Below, piece by piece: positions 43,970 through 54,905 of a stretch of 64,000 nt of DNA; the stretch's first letter is position 1, and each line of letters starts with the position of its first letter. Source of the stretch: Hexactinellida sp. DTS-2022 (taxonomy: Eukaryota > Porifera > Hexactinellida); contig JAPNXP010000004.1 in assembly GCA_028753945.1 (NCBI GenBank), positions 620,001-684,000 of the forward strand, written 5' to 3'. The position numbers and the translations under genes are program-made. Under the pieces are notes generated by a model that saw only the letters and a list, made by a program, of their open reading frames with translations, made no database searches and was not told the origin of the DNA.

Positions 43970-44565
43970 TCAAAAAGGTTCGCTGTTCGTCTCTCTGAAC
44001 CGCAGCGGCTTCTTGATTACCCTCCCATAACGGGAAATGCGTGGCGTTAACCCGGTATGCTCTACGCCAGACACGAGGTGGCAGGGTCCACGCGCTTCTA
44101 ATTCCTCTGTCGCTTCATCCCTGTCGCACCCGTATGATTCTCGCGGTCCGTCGGTGGGTAGAATGGGACGTTCTGAAATATTGTCTTCACCCCGAGTCAG
44201 GGATTGCGTGATCGTTTGGAATGGGATGACCTTGCAGCAGTCGAGGTGTACAATTCTCGTTTGACCCCCTCCTACCTCGATTGTAACATTTGGAGGCTTG
44301 GCTGATAACACATTGAAAGTTCCGTTATATCTCGATCGAGGCTGTCAGCCTTGGCGTCGTTACGCAAGTAGACTTGATCGCCGATATTAACATTAGTTGC
44401 ACCCCGTCTTCTATCGTAGTTTGTTTGCTTCATGCTATCCCGATACCCTCCAGACTTGTGTGTGCAGCCTCTATGGCCTGTTTGACATCACGGGAAACAT
44501 TGTTGTACCACTCCTCAGGCGACCAATCTTGCTGCGCTTCTTCCTCTATGCATGGTCATGTTTCT
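43970..44565 (-). pseudogene. gypsy-type pol, C-terminal (post-integrase) end
   Basis: Minus strand. After frameshifts upstream (NVSRDVKQAIEAAHTSL), the last 113 aa (44311-43970) include NVTIEVGGGQTRIVHLD and end with SRYGRVIKKPLRF, a common tail of Ty3/gypsy integrases. The rest of pol is missing. It lies 5' of the gag remnant in transcription order, with an LTR between. Confidence 0.7.
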
Positions 44566-45856
44566 GGCGTATTTGAAAACCTTAATTAGTTCATTCCATG
44601 ATAATAGGTAATTAATTTACGAGCAATTATAAAGTAAACTCGCCTGGAAAAGAAATGAGCAAATCTCTGGACATATCGAGCCGTATAATATAGTAGGCCA
44701 TATCTAGGAGTATAATGACTGATTTGGTAGATTAACAATTTTCAAAAATGAATTACTACTTCTATTTGTAAGAAGAGATTCTGAATATTCTGCTAATTAC
44801 GTGTTGATTTTACAAATCGTTCTAACACCACAGAGTATTATTTCATACAACAGAGATAGTCCTATATAGTCTTACTAAGTCCACATACATTACTTATTTC
44901 ATTTTCTTTTCGAATATATCAATTCTTGCCATTTGATTTGTCGGTTATTCTATCTCATGAAAGTTCCATGTAGTTTTGCTTTATTTTAACTATCGTAACA
45001 ATTTCCATTAGTTAGTAAATCTACACAATGTACATTTATTTAAATTTGAGAGGAAATCAATTTTCCAGTAATTGTGGACATATATTATTTATGAAAATTT
45101 CCAAATATACTCAACTTTTTACTGATACTTAAATATAACCTAGATCTTTCCGAAACTACTCAAGTTTTTCTAAATAATTCCAATTCTACTCAAGTTTTTC
45201 AAAATAATTCCAATTCTGCTCAAGTTTTTGTCAATATTCCAAATCTACTCAACTTTTCAATAAATTCACAATCTCTCCGGTTTAGAAAGGCTATATTTAA
45301 ATCACAAAGTTTTTGTGTTTGTTTGTTTGTTTGTTTGTTTGTTTGTCTGTTTGTTTGTTTGTATGTTTGTTTGTTCAGAAATGATTGAGGAACTGGTAAA
45401 TGCTAAAGACTTGAAATTTGGCAGGGTAGGGAATACTGTATGTACAAACAAGTTCAATATCTAAAAGAAATATTCACATCTTCCATCACAAAAGTTGTCA
45501 AAACCTTTAGCCAATTCAATTCGAGGGTTGTTCCAGACGTCCGGTATGGATTAGCAGTTAGCATTAAATAGTATAATAGAATGCTTTAGTGTCTGTCAAA
45601 TGTTAAGTGTACATTATAGTATACTGAGACAGTAATATAATTGGTCGAGAGGAAGTTCAAGCATCTAATAAGTTATTTGTGTTCTGTCTGTCTAGCCATA
45701 CAATTCCATCACATTGTGTTAGTATAGTAGTATTGTTGATTATATTTGGAAATTTTCAAAAAAGTTGAGTATTGTTGGAATTTCCCTATTTATTTATAAA
45801 CTACGTATTGGTGTTTGAACTTCTAGAATCCTTTTATCTCTAACTCAACATCAATA
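44566..45856. repeat. Duplicated upstream block of gene copy 4
   Basis: Homologous to 52378-53623 (ccatgataataggtaa, catatcgagccgtat, caaatcgttctaacaccaca). It contains Helitron-like wording (aattcgagggttgttcc, 45525) and a (tttg)n tract at 45310-45378, expanded relative to copy 5. No other gene. Confidence 0.78.
45310..45378. repeat. (TTTG)n microsatellite
   Basis: About fifteen tttg units with a few tctg/tatg variants; the equivalent place upstream of copy 5 (53125-53152) has only a few units. Confidence 0.85.
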
Positions 45857-46948
45857 ATGAGAACAATGATCGACTCTATTATCTGCAAAATAAAAACATC
45901 TTGGAAAGCGAAGCTACTTTTGGTTGGCTTTGTCTATTTAATTACAATTCACCTCATATTTTTTAAGGAATATCTCATGAGTCTAAGTCCGAAAGTGCAA
46001 TTAAGTCAAGTTATTCCATATTTTACAAGTGACCACTCAGCACAAAAGAAATTTGCATACCTCGTCCAGACTGAACAATGTCTATCTGAAAGATTAATGT
46101 TGGCTGAATATTTATCAAATTCTACTGAATGTCAATGCGATGTGATTGTTTTCGGTTATGAGGGAAAATGTTTGGATACTAGACATGATCACATTGCCTA
46201 TTTATATGAACCAAATTCTACATTAAATACCGGGAAAAATCTTCTATATTCAATTGCCAGAAAACGGAATGTGTCATATCTCTATTACATTTTCCTTGAT
46301 GGGGATGTTTATTTCAATTACAATGAAGCAATTGCTCCAAAAGCTATGTTGACAAAATCTCCGTTGCGTTCCTTTGAGCAGTTTTTAATTGAACAAGAGC
46401 CCGGTATAGGTGTAACAGATTATGTAAAAAATCATGGTGTAGAATTCATTATCCCAAGAGTACAGAAGAATTGCAATGTTAATGCGAACACAGACCTATC
46501 AAATAGAACTTCCATCGATTCACTATACCTTACCTCTGTTCATTTCGATGCATTGTTTAACGCATTCCATCGTGAAATAGTGGACGAAATCCTACCCTAT
46601 AGTCTCGATTATGATAAATTTAATTGGTTTTATAGCCAGCATCATCTCATAGCTTTAATTGAGCTCAAGTTCAGAGGACAAGTTATGCTATTCCGACCTG
46701 TTATTGCCAACAATCCAGTGCATAACGAATATCCCAAAGGCGTTGATCCTCACTATATAACATTGCCCAAAATCGTAAAGAAAATAGTGTTGACTATGCC
46801 TAAAAGTTATCATGACAATGACTGGGTGAATCAGATTATCGAGAATCCTTGGAAATATACAAATAATTCTCTGACAATGTGCTTTACACGACCAATTCAT
46901 CATTCGTTTGAAATGTATTCCCATTTTGAATTAAATTGGTCAGTATAG
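45857..46948 (+). CDS. Type II membrane protein, putative glycosyltransferase-like, copy 4
   Basis: 363 aa from ATG at 45857 (MRTMIDSII), single exon. The N-terminus is three residues longer than in copies 1-3 because the upstream TTG/GTG is replaced by a real ATG. Tail KTSWKAK, membrane segment about 19-36, cysteines CQCD, GKNLLY, FLDGDVYF (DGD at 148-150) and FELNWSV end. Variable window YVKNHG, shared with copy 5. It mixes features: GKNLLYS and RLMLAEYL match copy 1, the N- and C-termini match copy 5. Function inferred from topology and DGD. Confidence 0.8.
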   Translation: MRTMIDSIICKIKTSWKAKLLLVGFVYLITIHLIFFKEYLMSLSPKVQLSQVIPYFTSDHSAQKKFAYLVQTEQCLSERLMLAEYLSNSTECQCDVIVFGYEGKCLDTRHDHIAYLYEPNSTLNTGKNLLYSIARKRNVSYLYYIFLDGDVYFNYNEAIAPKAMLTKSPLRSFEQFLIEQEPGIGVTDYVKNHGVEFIIPRVQKNCNVNANTDLSNRTSIDSLYLTSVHFDALFNAFHREIVDEILPYSLDYDKFNWFYSQHHLIALIELKFRGQVMLFRPVIANNPVHNEYPKGVDPHYITLPKIVKKIVLTMPKSYHDNDWVNQIIENPWKYTNNSLTMCFTRPIHHSFEMYSHFELNWSV

Positions 46949-47149
46949 GTGTTTGGTTTTGCATCCATTGAATCTATTCTAAGTGTCTAATTCAAATACG
47001 TGCTTGTATTCACAGGATCTCCACTAGTATGTAGCAGTACTCATGTGAATATCCAGCTAAATGTTGAACGAATTTCAATTGTTGATCTTAGAACATCATT
47101 ATTCTTAACTTAATTTAATTTATTTAATGTTCTTTACTATGTGTATATT

Positions 47150-47572
47150 ATTAATTTTGTTTGTTTATTTGTTCGTTCGTTTGTTTGTTTGTTTGTCCGG
47201 ATTGTATCAAATCATAGTGATGGGGAAATAGAACCCGCAAAATAATATTGGGATAGAAACTAACTTTCAAATGTTATAATAGACATACAAGTATGCTGAT
47301 TTCGAATTTCGCATTTGTACATTTCTAATATGAATATATATTGTTGTTGTTTACAAAAATAAGTAACAAATTAAGAGAAATTTAAAATCAACCTAGAAGT
47401 TAGCTTTCAATGTGTATTATAGGTAAACAAGAAGTTAAAGTATGGAAATGGTAGGAAGGGAAGTTTACTAACTCTATCATCAAATGTTTAGAGAGTAGGC
47501 CGCATAGCGGCCGTTAACTTAAGGTGCGTAGCACCGATCCGTCGCAAAGCGACCGAGACCGAAGGGCTCGTA
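47150..47572 (+). mobile_element. Helitron-like element downstream of copy 4
   Basis: (tttg)n start, then ccggattgtatcaaatc, ttgttgttgtttacaaaa and the 3' hairpins ggccgcatagcggcc, ggtgcgtagcacc and gtcgcaaagcgac, followed by cgagaccgaagggctcgta. The start word is altered (gtatattattaatt). A truncated sister follows copy 5 (54906-55287). Confidence 0.7.
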
Positions 47573-47598
47573 CTTATTAAACCTCTATGCTAGTTTTG

Positions 47599-48000
47599 TG
47601 AGTTGTCATTAGTTATTTCGACTAGTTTTTTACTAAAGATGTCAATAGTTCGACTCGATTTTACTAAGGTTGTCATTAGTTCGACTCGGTTTTTACTAAG
47701 GTTGTCATTAGTTCGACTCGGTTTTACTAAGGTTGTCATTAATTCGACTCGGTTTTTACTAAGGTTGTCATTAATTCGACTCGGTTTTACTAAGGTTGTC
47801 ATTAATTCGACTCGGTTTTTACTAAGGTTGTCATTAATTCGACTCGATTTTACTAAGGTTGTCATTAGTTCGACTCGGTTTTTACTAAGGTTGTCATTAA
47901 TTCGACTCGGTTTTACTAAGGTTGTCATTAGTTCGACTCGGTTTTACTAAGGTTGTCATTAATTCGACTCGGTTTTACTAAAGTTGTCATTAGTATTGAG
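47599..48000. repeat. Tandem repeat with 63-bp higher order (31 + 32 bp)
   Basis: About twelve units of ttgtcattaattcgactcgg + tttt(t)actaagg; units with four and five Ts mostly alternate, giving a 63-bp double unit. Since 63 is a multiple of three, both strands stay open for over 110 codons (minus reading: MTTLVKPSRINDNLSKNRVE repeated). The protein readings are best seen as a by-product. Confidence 0.92.
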
Positions 48001-48180
48001 AGAGTTTGTCTTGAAAGGAAATCAGCAGCCAAGAAGTAATTAATGGTGATCAACGCGCAGTTTAAAAACATAATTAACAACGGGAATATATATACACCTT
48101 TGGAATATCTGAAAGCGATAAGTAACATATCAGGAAAGATTAACGCACTAGAAAATAATATTTTTTAATAATAATGAAGA
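48001..48180. other. Short unique stretch
   Basis: AT-rich, no gene or repeat seen. Confidence 0.4.
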
Positions 48181-48436
48181 ATCTATATTATTAAACCTCG
48201 ATTGTTGTGTGTTTGTTTGTGTATTTGTTTGTTTGTCCGGATTGTATTAAAGTGATGGGGGAATAGAAACCGCATTTATATATAAGATAGAAACTAACTT
48301 TCAAATGTTATAATAGGTAAACAAGTATGCTGAACACGAATTTCGCATTTATAAATTTATAATATGAATATTTGTTGTGTTTACATAAAATAGGTAAACA
48401 AATTAATGAAATTCAAAATCAACCTAGAAGTTAAAC
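48181..48436 (+). mobile_element. Helitron-like 5' fragment
   Basis: atctatattattaaacctcg, (gttt)n tract, ccggattgtattaaagtg, module ttgttgtgtttacataaa, then cut off at gaagttaaacctccctg. The 3' hairpins are missing. Confidence 0.68.
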
Positions 48437-49324
48437 CTCCCTGATTAACATTGTTGAAGTAGTCAGATGAAACTTGGTCATTCTGCAAGAAACATAGACA
48501 GTCAGGACACTTCAATCTTTCAGCTAATAACAAGGAAGGAAATATATCCGGAAATGCAAACAGCTACTTGTTGGGAATCTCCATTTAATTGTAAGTGATC
48601 TGAATCATTTATGAGTAATTCATGTGCGTATTCCTTGATTTTATTGACTCAGACCTGAGCACTTATTGCAAACTCACTAAAACCGTCCTCCACTCAGCTG
48701 CCGATATTGTAAAACATTCGTTCCAATGGATTACTTTGAAAACGACCAGTTAGTATTTAATCACATCCATAATTGAGCAATTCAGGAGACAGTTCAGATA
48801 TAGCAAATTCGTCTGTATTAATGAAACCTCACTTTAGAATTGACAGAAAACCACCAAACCCGAATTAAGTTACAAAACAAAGCAATAGTCTCTTCTTCAG
48901 GAAGGTATAAACGAATACCTGATAGTCGTCTCGTGGAATAGAGCAAGAACTAAAGCAACATATTGGGAGTTAATTCCGAGGTGTAGTACTGAAGAGTTTA
49001 TTTTATTTGAGATAAATTAAGATTAATTAGGTCTCTTTCATTGAATAGTGTGTATATGAGACCACCGAACAAATCCCGGAGGAAAAGAAATATTGAAATT
49101 TACAAATAAATTCAAAAGCTGGAATATCAAAAAACATTTTTGACACTAGGTTATTTCTGATGTTCTTGATTAAGTGACAAGTATCAATTAGAAGATAAAT
49201 TTCTGATGAGATAGGAAAGGGTTGGTAATCGTGTAATTCTTGTCTTGATATTTGTAATTAGTTGAGAGTATATTATAAGCTTTCACATAGTTATATGGTT
49301 ATCAGAAACTATAACTCTTAAGTA
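48437..49324. other. Intergenic stretch, no gene seen
   Basis: Less AT-extreme than its neighbours but without a coding frame or recognised repeat. Confidence 0.45.
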
Positions 49325-50024
49325 AGGCTCGACCCACACCTTCACTAATAACGTCCCCTTCAAATCCAAACATATATCAGTTTTAGCCATATCTATAAGC
49401 TACATAAATCCGCAATCAAAATTGAATTCGAATAAAATTCGCTCGAGTGATTGATTAATTATAGTTCCATAATGCGTAATATTAAATTCCTATACCTGAC
49501 TGAATTTACGGTAAGCATTTTTTCAAACTAACCACACTAGTTCAAGTGCTGATTAAGCTTTATTTATTCAATACATATACTAGTGTTACACCTTCACCTT
49601 TAATATTCAGCAATTTCATGCTTACGAGAAAATTTGTAGTCAGTAAAGTGAAACCAAGGCAATGATTCATGATTATTTTGCATTTATTTGATTCAAATTC
49701 TTATAACACTTCTATTATTTGAAGCCGTGAAGGTTAAGTAACAATACTATCTAAATAATGCATTTTTCTCAGATCATCAATAACTTATTAGATTTTATCT
49801 GCAGGCGTGTACATGTTGAAGAGGTTTTGATTCTCGAAAACATTTCGAAAATTCGGACATTAATATTGCGATCTTTTGGTTTCAGTTCCATATCTCCTAA
49901 AGTATTTAATATTTCTGGATTAAAATTCAGGGAATATACACAACATATAGCCCGATCGAAATAAGCAATAAAACCTAATTAATTGGAAGTAGTTTATTTT
50001 CTCTGAAGGTGTGGGTCGAGCCTT
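49325..50024. mobile_element. 700-bp TIR element (AAGGCTCGACCCACACCTTC)
   Basis: aaggctcgacccacaccttc at the left and gaaggtgtgggtcgagcctt at the right are perfect inverse copies over 20 bp. The inside is AT-rich with no protein domain. Flanking ttaag occurs at both sides, but offset, so the duplication is uncertain. Superfamily unassigned. Confidence 0.75.
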
Positions 50025-50127
50025 TTTAAGAAAATTATAGGCTGGATTCGAAAGAGTAACCATTTAGGAATATGTTCTTGGTCTCAAGAGTCAAAAATTA
50101 CAAAATATATGGTTTGATAACAATAGT

Positions 50128-50245
50128 ATAATTAGTGTGCTTCTTCTAGTAAAAACGTTATAGCTACTGTAGTTATAAATTAACACACTGTGACAGTATT
50201 GAAATCGTTCTGATAGAGTTCCGGCCGGCCGGCCGACCGTAAGCG
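50128..50245. repeat. Repeat with CCGGCCGG palindrome, second copy
   Basis: Reverse-orientation relative of 39962-40075; ends in ccggccggccggccgacc. Confidence 0.5.
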
Positions 50246-50763
50246 ATGGCTTGATTAAACCACTGGGGATAGAGATTTGAAATTTATACAGGGGATATAG
50301 AATTTCTAGGAAATGATCACCTCGAAGCCTGAATTCCCAATTTTGTCTTTGTTCGTCAGTTATATCGAAAATTTGTGTTCTGGTCTAGTGACTAATAGAT
50401 AATTTGAATTAGCAATTGAAAATATAGAGGTTGTATTCTCCTAAGGATTTTCTTTCTACGTATATATAATTTAAAATAAATTTGTCACTAACCAATTCAA
50501 CGTTTTATTAACGGTTTACATAAATCAGCCATCTTCTCCATATTGTAATTACTCTACTATATATACTGATACGTACTATATAATTATCATATTACATACT
50601 ATACTGCTCGATAATGACTGTTATTTGATTGGTTGTAATTGAATATGTTTCATACAAGTGCAATAAAAACACTTGGAACATTTTACAAGTTGATGAAGAT
50701 GTCAATTCTATTATTCAAAATAGTAATGTAATACTACACGTTTCCTATTTCTATTTGTATTAA
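50246..50763. other. Intergenic stretch, no gene seen
   Basis: AT-rich, no supportable feature. Confidence 0.45.
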
Positions 50764-50794
50764 CGAGCCCTTCGGTCTCGGTCGCTCCACTCTC

Positions 50795-50944
50795 CACGGG
50801 CGTCGCACGGCTCTGAAAAATCTCCGGCCAAACAGTTAAAGTGGTCCGGCCAAAACCGGACCGTCCTATATAATATATATAGTAGAATAAATTAAAACTG
50901 GTCCGGCCATGGCCGGACCAGCCGCAACGAGTGCTACGCCTATG
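50795..50944. mobile_element. hAT-like MITE (CACGGGCGTCGCAC ends), copy 2
   Basis: Same ends as 6280-6402. Flanks are actctc at the left and ctctctca at the right. The uninterrupted relative at 4862-4975 reads actctctcaca (minus), so the flanks are a duplication of about 6-8 bp around ctctc. Confidence 0.75.
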
Positions 50945-51366
50945 CTCTCTCACAAAAGTCGCTTCGCGACTTTTGTTTGTTCGTGTTAGGCACTACGCGA
51001 TACAATTAACGGCCGATTCGCGGCCTTTCCCTTCCCAAAAAGCTATAATATTACTAATGAGTTCACCTGTGGCTAGTGAATTACACACTATTACTTAATA
51101 ACGCGTGCCTAAGATTAATTTTGGGTTGTGATTACTATAATTTGCTTGGAAAATTATGTTGAGTAAGTTATTCTCATTGCTCAATAGTTATTAATTATTA
51201 GTTAATTAATAGCTTAATAATTCTTAAGGGTAGCTCGTTCAGCTATTATTAAAAGGTTCAGCTTGTTAGCTCAATCAAATTGAGACCTGTGGTTGGTAAA
51301 TTGTACGCAATTAATTATTTCAGTAAATTGTATTGCAAAGTAATTTATCAACTCTGGATTTTATCT

Positions 51367-51455
51367 CTGCATAATGATAGTTTAAAGGTGAGTTAAGACC
51401 GCTTCGCGGTCTTATTCTCACCATTAAACCATTATTATGGAGAGGTAAATCCAGG
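51367..51455. repeat. Long palindrome with GACCGC-TTC-GCGGTC core
   Basis: ctctgcataatgatagttta ... at the left mirrors taaaccattattatggagag at the right, with ggtgag/ctcacc and taagaccgc/gcggtctta inside. It is nearly perfect over about 40 bp per arm. A second copy, with the outer left arm lost, is at 61085-61146. Confidence 0.8.
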
Positions 51456-51984
51456 ATTGCAAAATATTTGAATTATAAATACTAGTAATAAAGTTCTACA
51501 TCTCAATAAACAATTCTTTTTGCAGGAGCTGGATTAGTGAATTATTTAATTTAATTGATAGCATAATTAACATTATAAATCTCATCGTTAGGCAAACCAA
51601 AATCCTAGATCACTTAAAACTTAATTTCATTTCTAGTAGAAATCCTAGGTTAGAAATTACGTAATTTCATTAGTTAACTACTCTAAGCGCATACTTTGTT
51701 AACTAAACAAATCAGATCACCCACATAGTGCTACAAATAATAGGACACATTTTAACTAATAACTTTCGCTATGTAAGTTTGTAAAATTGATAATTTTCAC
51801 AAAGGTGTTCCACTATGTGTTGTCTATTTTCATATAAAATTTATAGTAACGCTATGACAAACTACTCCTATATACCAAATTTCTGCTCTCTTGGTAGCAT
51901 GGTCTTTTCAATCAATTACGGGCAAACATCCAAACAAACAAACAAACAAACAAACACACAACAATTCCTCTAATAATATATAGA

Positions 51985-52377
51985 TTAATCTTTAATTAAT
52001 TATTTCATAATTCAAACATTATTTAAATTATAATAAACTAAGATAAAATGTAATTTAAATATTGAATTCTAGTTAAATTATACATTTGGTGCGGCCATTG
52101 CAATCAGAAGAAGCACACTCCCATCCCGTCTGTGAGGGTTTTTACTTAAATTTACGTTAAAAGAATTTGAGTGGAAAGGATGATATAATTTTGTTACTGT
52201 AGTTAGTTTTTAACAAGAAAAATGCATTACGATAAAAACGGGAAAGTTAGATTCTCAAATTAGCAAAAAATAAATATTTATTTAACATCAATTCCATATA
52301 TGGGTATCCATATTTAAATACGTAATTGTAGTTAAATCCGATGAGAAATCATTCTCAAAAGTAATTTAGATGTTTCT
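51985..52377. other. Intergenic stretch, no gene seen
   Basis: Very AT-rich; no gene. ttggtgcggccattg at 52088 looks like the edge of the MITE type at 16835-17262. Confidence 0.45.
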
Positions 52378-53623
52378 AGCGTATTTCAAAACCGAAGTTT
52401 AGTTCGTTCCAACTTCCATGATAATAGGTAAATCAGTTACGAACAATTAGAAAGTAAACTGGCCAGAATATCAAATGAACAAACACTTGACATATCGAGC
52501 CGTATGATATAGTAGGCCATGTCTACGAGTATAATAACTGATTTGATCGATTAACAATTTTCAATTATGAATTACTACTATATTTGTAAGAATAGATTCT
52601 GAATAGTTAGCTAATTACGAGTTGATTTTACAAATCGTTCTAACACCACAGAGTATTATTTCATACAATAGGGATAGTCCTATATAGTCTTACTAAGTCC
52701 ACACACATTACTTATTTCATTTTATTTTCGAATATATCAATTCTTGCCATTTGATTTGTCGGTTATTCTATCTCTTGGATGTTCCACGTAGTCTTACTTC
52801 ATTTTAACTATCGTAACAATTTAAATTAGTAAAGTAAATCTACACTATGTATTTAAATTTGAGAGGAAAACAATTTTCCAGTAATTGTGGACATATTTTA
52901 TTCTGAAAATTTTCAAAAATACAAAACTTTTTAATGACACTCAAATATAGAACTAGATCTTTCCGTATCTACTCAAGTTTTTCAAAATAATTCCAATTCT
53001 ACTCAAGTTTTTCAAAATAATTCCAATTCTGCTCAAGTTTTTGTCAATATTTCCTAATGTACTCCACTTTTCAATAAATTCACAGATCTCTCAGGTTTGG
53101 AAAGGCTATATTTAAATCACAATGTTTTTGTGTTTGTTTGCTTGTTTGTTCAGAACTGAATGAGGAACTGGTAAATGCTAAAGACTTGAAATTTGGCAGG
53201 GGGTAGGGAATACTGTATGTACAAATAAGTTCAATATCTAAAAAATATTTACATCTTCCATCACAAAAGGTGTCAAAACCTTTAGCCAAACAGGGTTGTT
53301 CCAGACTTCCGGTATGGATTAGCAGCTAGCATTAAATTAGTATAATCGAATGCTTTAGTATGTGTCAAATGTTAAGTGTGCATTATAGAATACTGAGACA
53401 GTAATATAATTGGTCGAGTCGAAAGGAAGTTCAAGCATCTAATAAGTTATTTGTGTTCTGTCATACAATTCCATCACATTGTGTTAGTATAGTAGTATTG
53501 TTGATATTATGTTTGGAAATTTTCAAAAAAGTTGAGTATTTTTGGAATTTCCCTATTTATTTATAAACTACGTATTGGTGTTTGAACTTCTAGAATCCTT
53601 TTATCTCTAACTCAACATCAATA
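52378..53623. repeat. Duplicated upstream block of gene copy 5
   Basis: Homologous to 44566-45856 throughout, including the run of ctactcaagtttttcaaaat repeats (52960-53050) and tttggaatttccctattt just before the gene. No gene inside. Confidence 0.78.
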
Positions 53624-54715
53624 ATGAGAACAATGATCGACTCTATTATCTACAAAATAAAAACATCTTGGAAAGCGAAGCTACTTTTGGTTGGCTTTGT
53701 CTATTTAATTACAATCCACCTCATATTATTTAAAGAATATCTCATGAGTGTAAGTCCGAAAGTGCAATTAAGTCAAGTTATTCCATATTTTACAAGTGAC
53801 CACTTAGCACAAAAGAAATTCGCCTACCTCGTCCAGACTGAACAATGTCTATCTGAATTATTTATGTTGTCTGAATATTTATCAAATTCTGTTGAATGTC
53901 AATGCGATGTGATTGTTTTCGGTTATGAGGGCAAATGTTTGGATACTAGACATAATCACATTGTCTATTTATATGAGCCAAATTCTACATTGAATACTGG
54001 CAGAAATCTTTTGTATTCAATTGCCAGAAAACGGAATGTGTCATATCTCTATTATATTTTCCTTGATGGGGATGTTTATTTCAATTATAATGAAGCAATT
54101 GCTCCAAATGCTATGTTGACAAAATCTCCGTTGCGTTCCTTTGAGCAGTTTTTAATTGAACAAGAGCCCGGTATAGGTATAACAGATTTTGTAAAAAATC
54201 ATGGTGTAGAATTCATTATCCCAAGAGTACAGAAGAATTGCAATGTTAATGCGAACACAGACCTATCAAATAGAACTTCCATCGATTCACTATATCTTAC
54301 CGCTGTCCATTTCGATGCATTGTTTAACGCATTCCATCGTGAAATTGTGGACGAAATCCTACCCTATATTCTCGATTATGATAAAGTTAACTGGCATTTT
54401 AGCCAGTATCATCTCATAAGTTTAATAGAGCTCAAGTTTAGAGGACAGGTTATGCTATTCCGACCTGTTATTGTCGCCAATCCAATGCATATGAAATATC
54501 CCAAAGGTGGTGAACCTCTCAATATAACATTGCCTAAAATCGTAAAGAAAATAGTGTTGACAATGCCTAAAAGGTATCATGACAATGACTGGGTGAATCA
54601 AATTATTGAGGATCCTATGGAATATACAAATAATTCTCTGACAATGTGCTTTACACGACCAATTCATGATTCGTTTAAAATGTATTCCCATTTTGAACTA
54701 AATTGGTCAGTATAG
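53624..54715 (+). CDS. Type II membrane protein, putative glycosyltransferase-like, copy 5
   Basis: 363 aa from ATG at 53624 (MRTMIDSII), single exon. Membrane segment 19-36, CQCD at 92-95, sequons at N120 (NST), N138 (NVS) and later NRT and NNS, GRNLLY, DGD at 148-150 (FLDGDVYF). Variable window FVKNHG. The C-terminal region HDNDWVNQIIE matches copy 4. The stretch ELFMLSEYLSNSVECQCD matches copy 2 and GRNLLYS copies 2-3, a mosaic pattern. It is followed directly by a Helitron-like element, as copy 4 is. Function inferred only. Confidence 0.8.
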   Translation: MRTMIDSIIYKIKTSWKAKLLLVGFVYLITIHLILFKEYLMSVSPKVQLSQVIPYFTSDHLAQKKFAYLVQTEQCLSELFMLSEYLSNSVECQCDVIVFGYEGKCLDTRHNHIVYLYEPNSTLNTGRNLLYSIARKRNVSYLYYIFLDGDVYFNYNEAIAPNAMLTKSPLRSFEQFLIEQEPGIGITDFVKNHGVEFIIPRVQKNCNVNANTDLSNRTSIDSLYLTAVHFDALFNAFHREIVDEILPYILDYDKVNWHFSQYHLISLIELKFRGQVMLFRPVIVANPMHMKYPKGGEPLNITLPKIVKKIVLTMPKRYHDNDWVNQIIEDPMEYTNNSLTMCFTRPIHDSFKMYSHFELNWSV

Positions 54716-54905
54716 GTGTTTGGTTTTGCATCCATTGAATCTATATTAAGTGTCTAATTCTAATACTTGCTTGTATTCACAGGATCTCCACTAGTATGTA
54801 GCAGTACTCATGTGAATATCCAGCTAAATGTTGAACGAATTTCAATTGTTGATCTTAGAAAGAACATCATTATTCTTTGACTTAATTTAATTTATGTTAG
54901 TTTTT

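Larger units (their letters stand above)
50764..51984 (-). mobile_element. Long Helitron-like element (1.2 kb)
   Basis: 3' end gagcccttcggtctcggtcg at the left, 5' end at about 51984 (minus: atctatatattattag and (gttt)n). Hairpins gtcgcttcgcgac and ggccgattcgcggcc lie near the 3' end, and a long palindrome is at 51367-51455. A hAT-like MITE (50795-50944) sits inside the 3' part. Much of the interior resembles the upstream blocks of gene copies 1-3 in style, not in sequence. No coding frame. Confidence 0.6.

Noticed and set aside
44037..44264. Plus-strand frame in the pol end
   Set aside because: Shadow of the minus-strand pol C-terminus, which has recognisable family wording.
47599..48000. 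CRISPR-like array
   Set aside because: The units are contiguous without unique spacers, and the DNA is eukaryotic.
47590..48128. Two long frames (plus and minus) over the 63-bp repeat as genes
   Set aside because: The unit length is a multiple of three, so openness is expected; no start context, domain or conserved ends.
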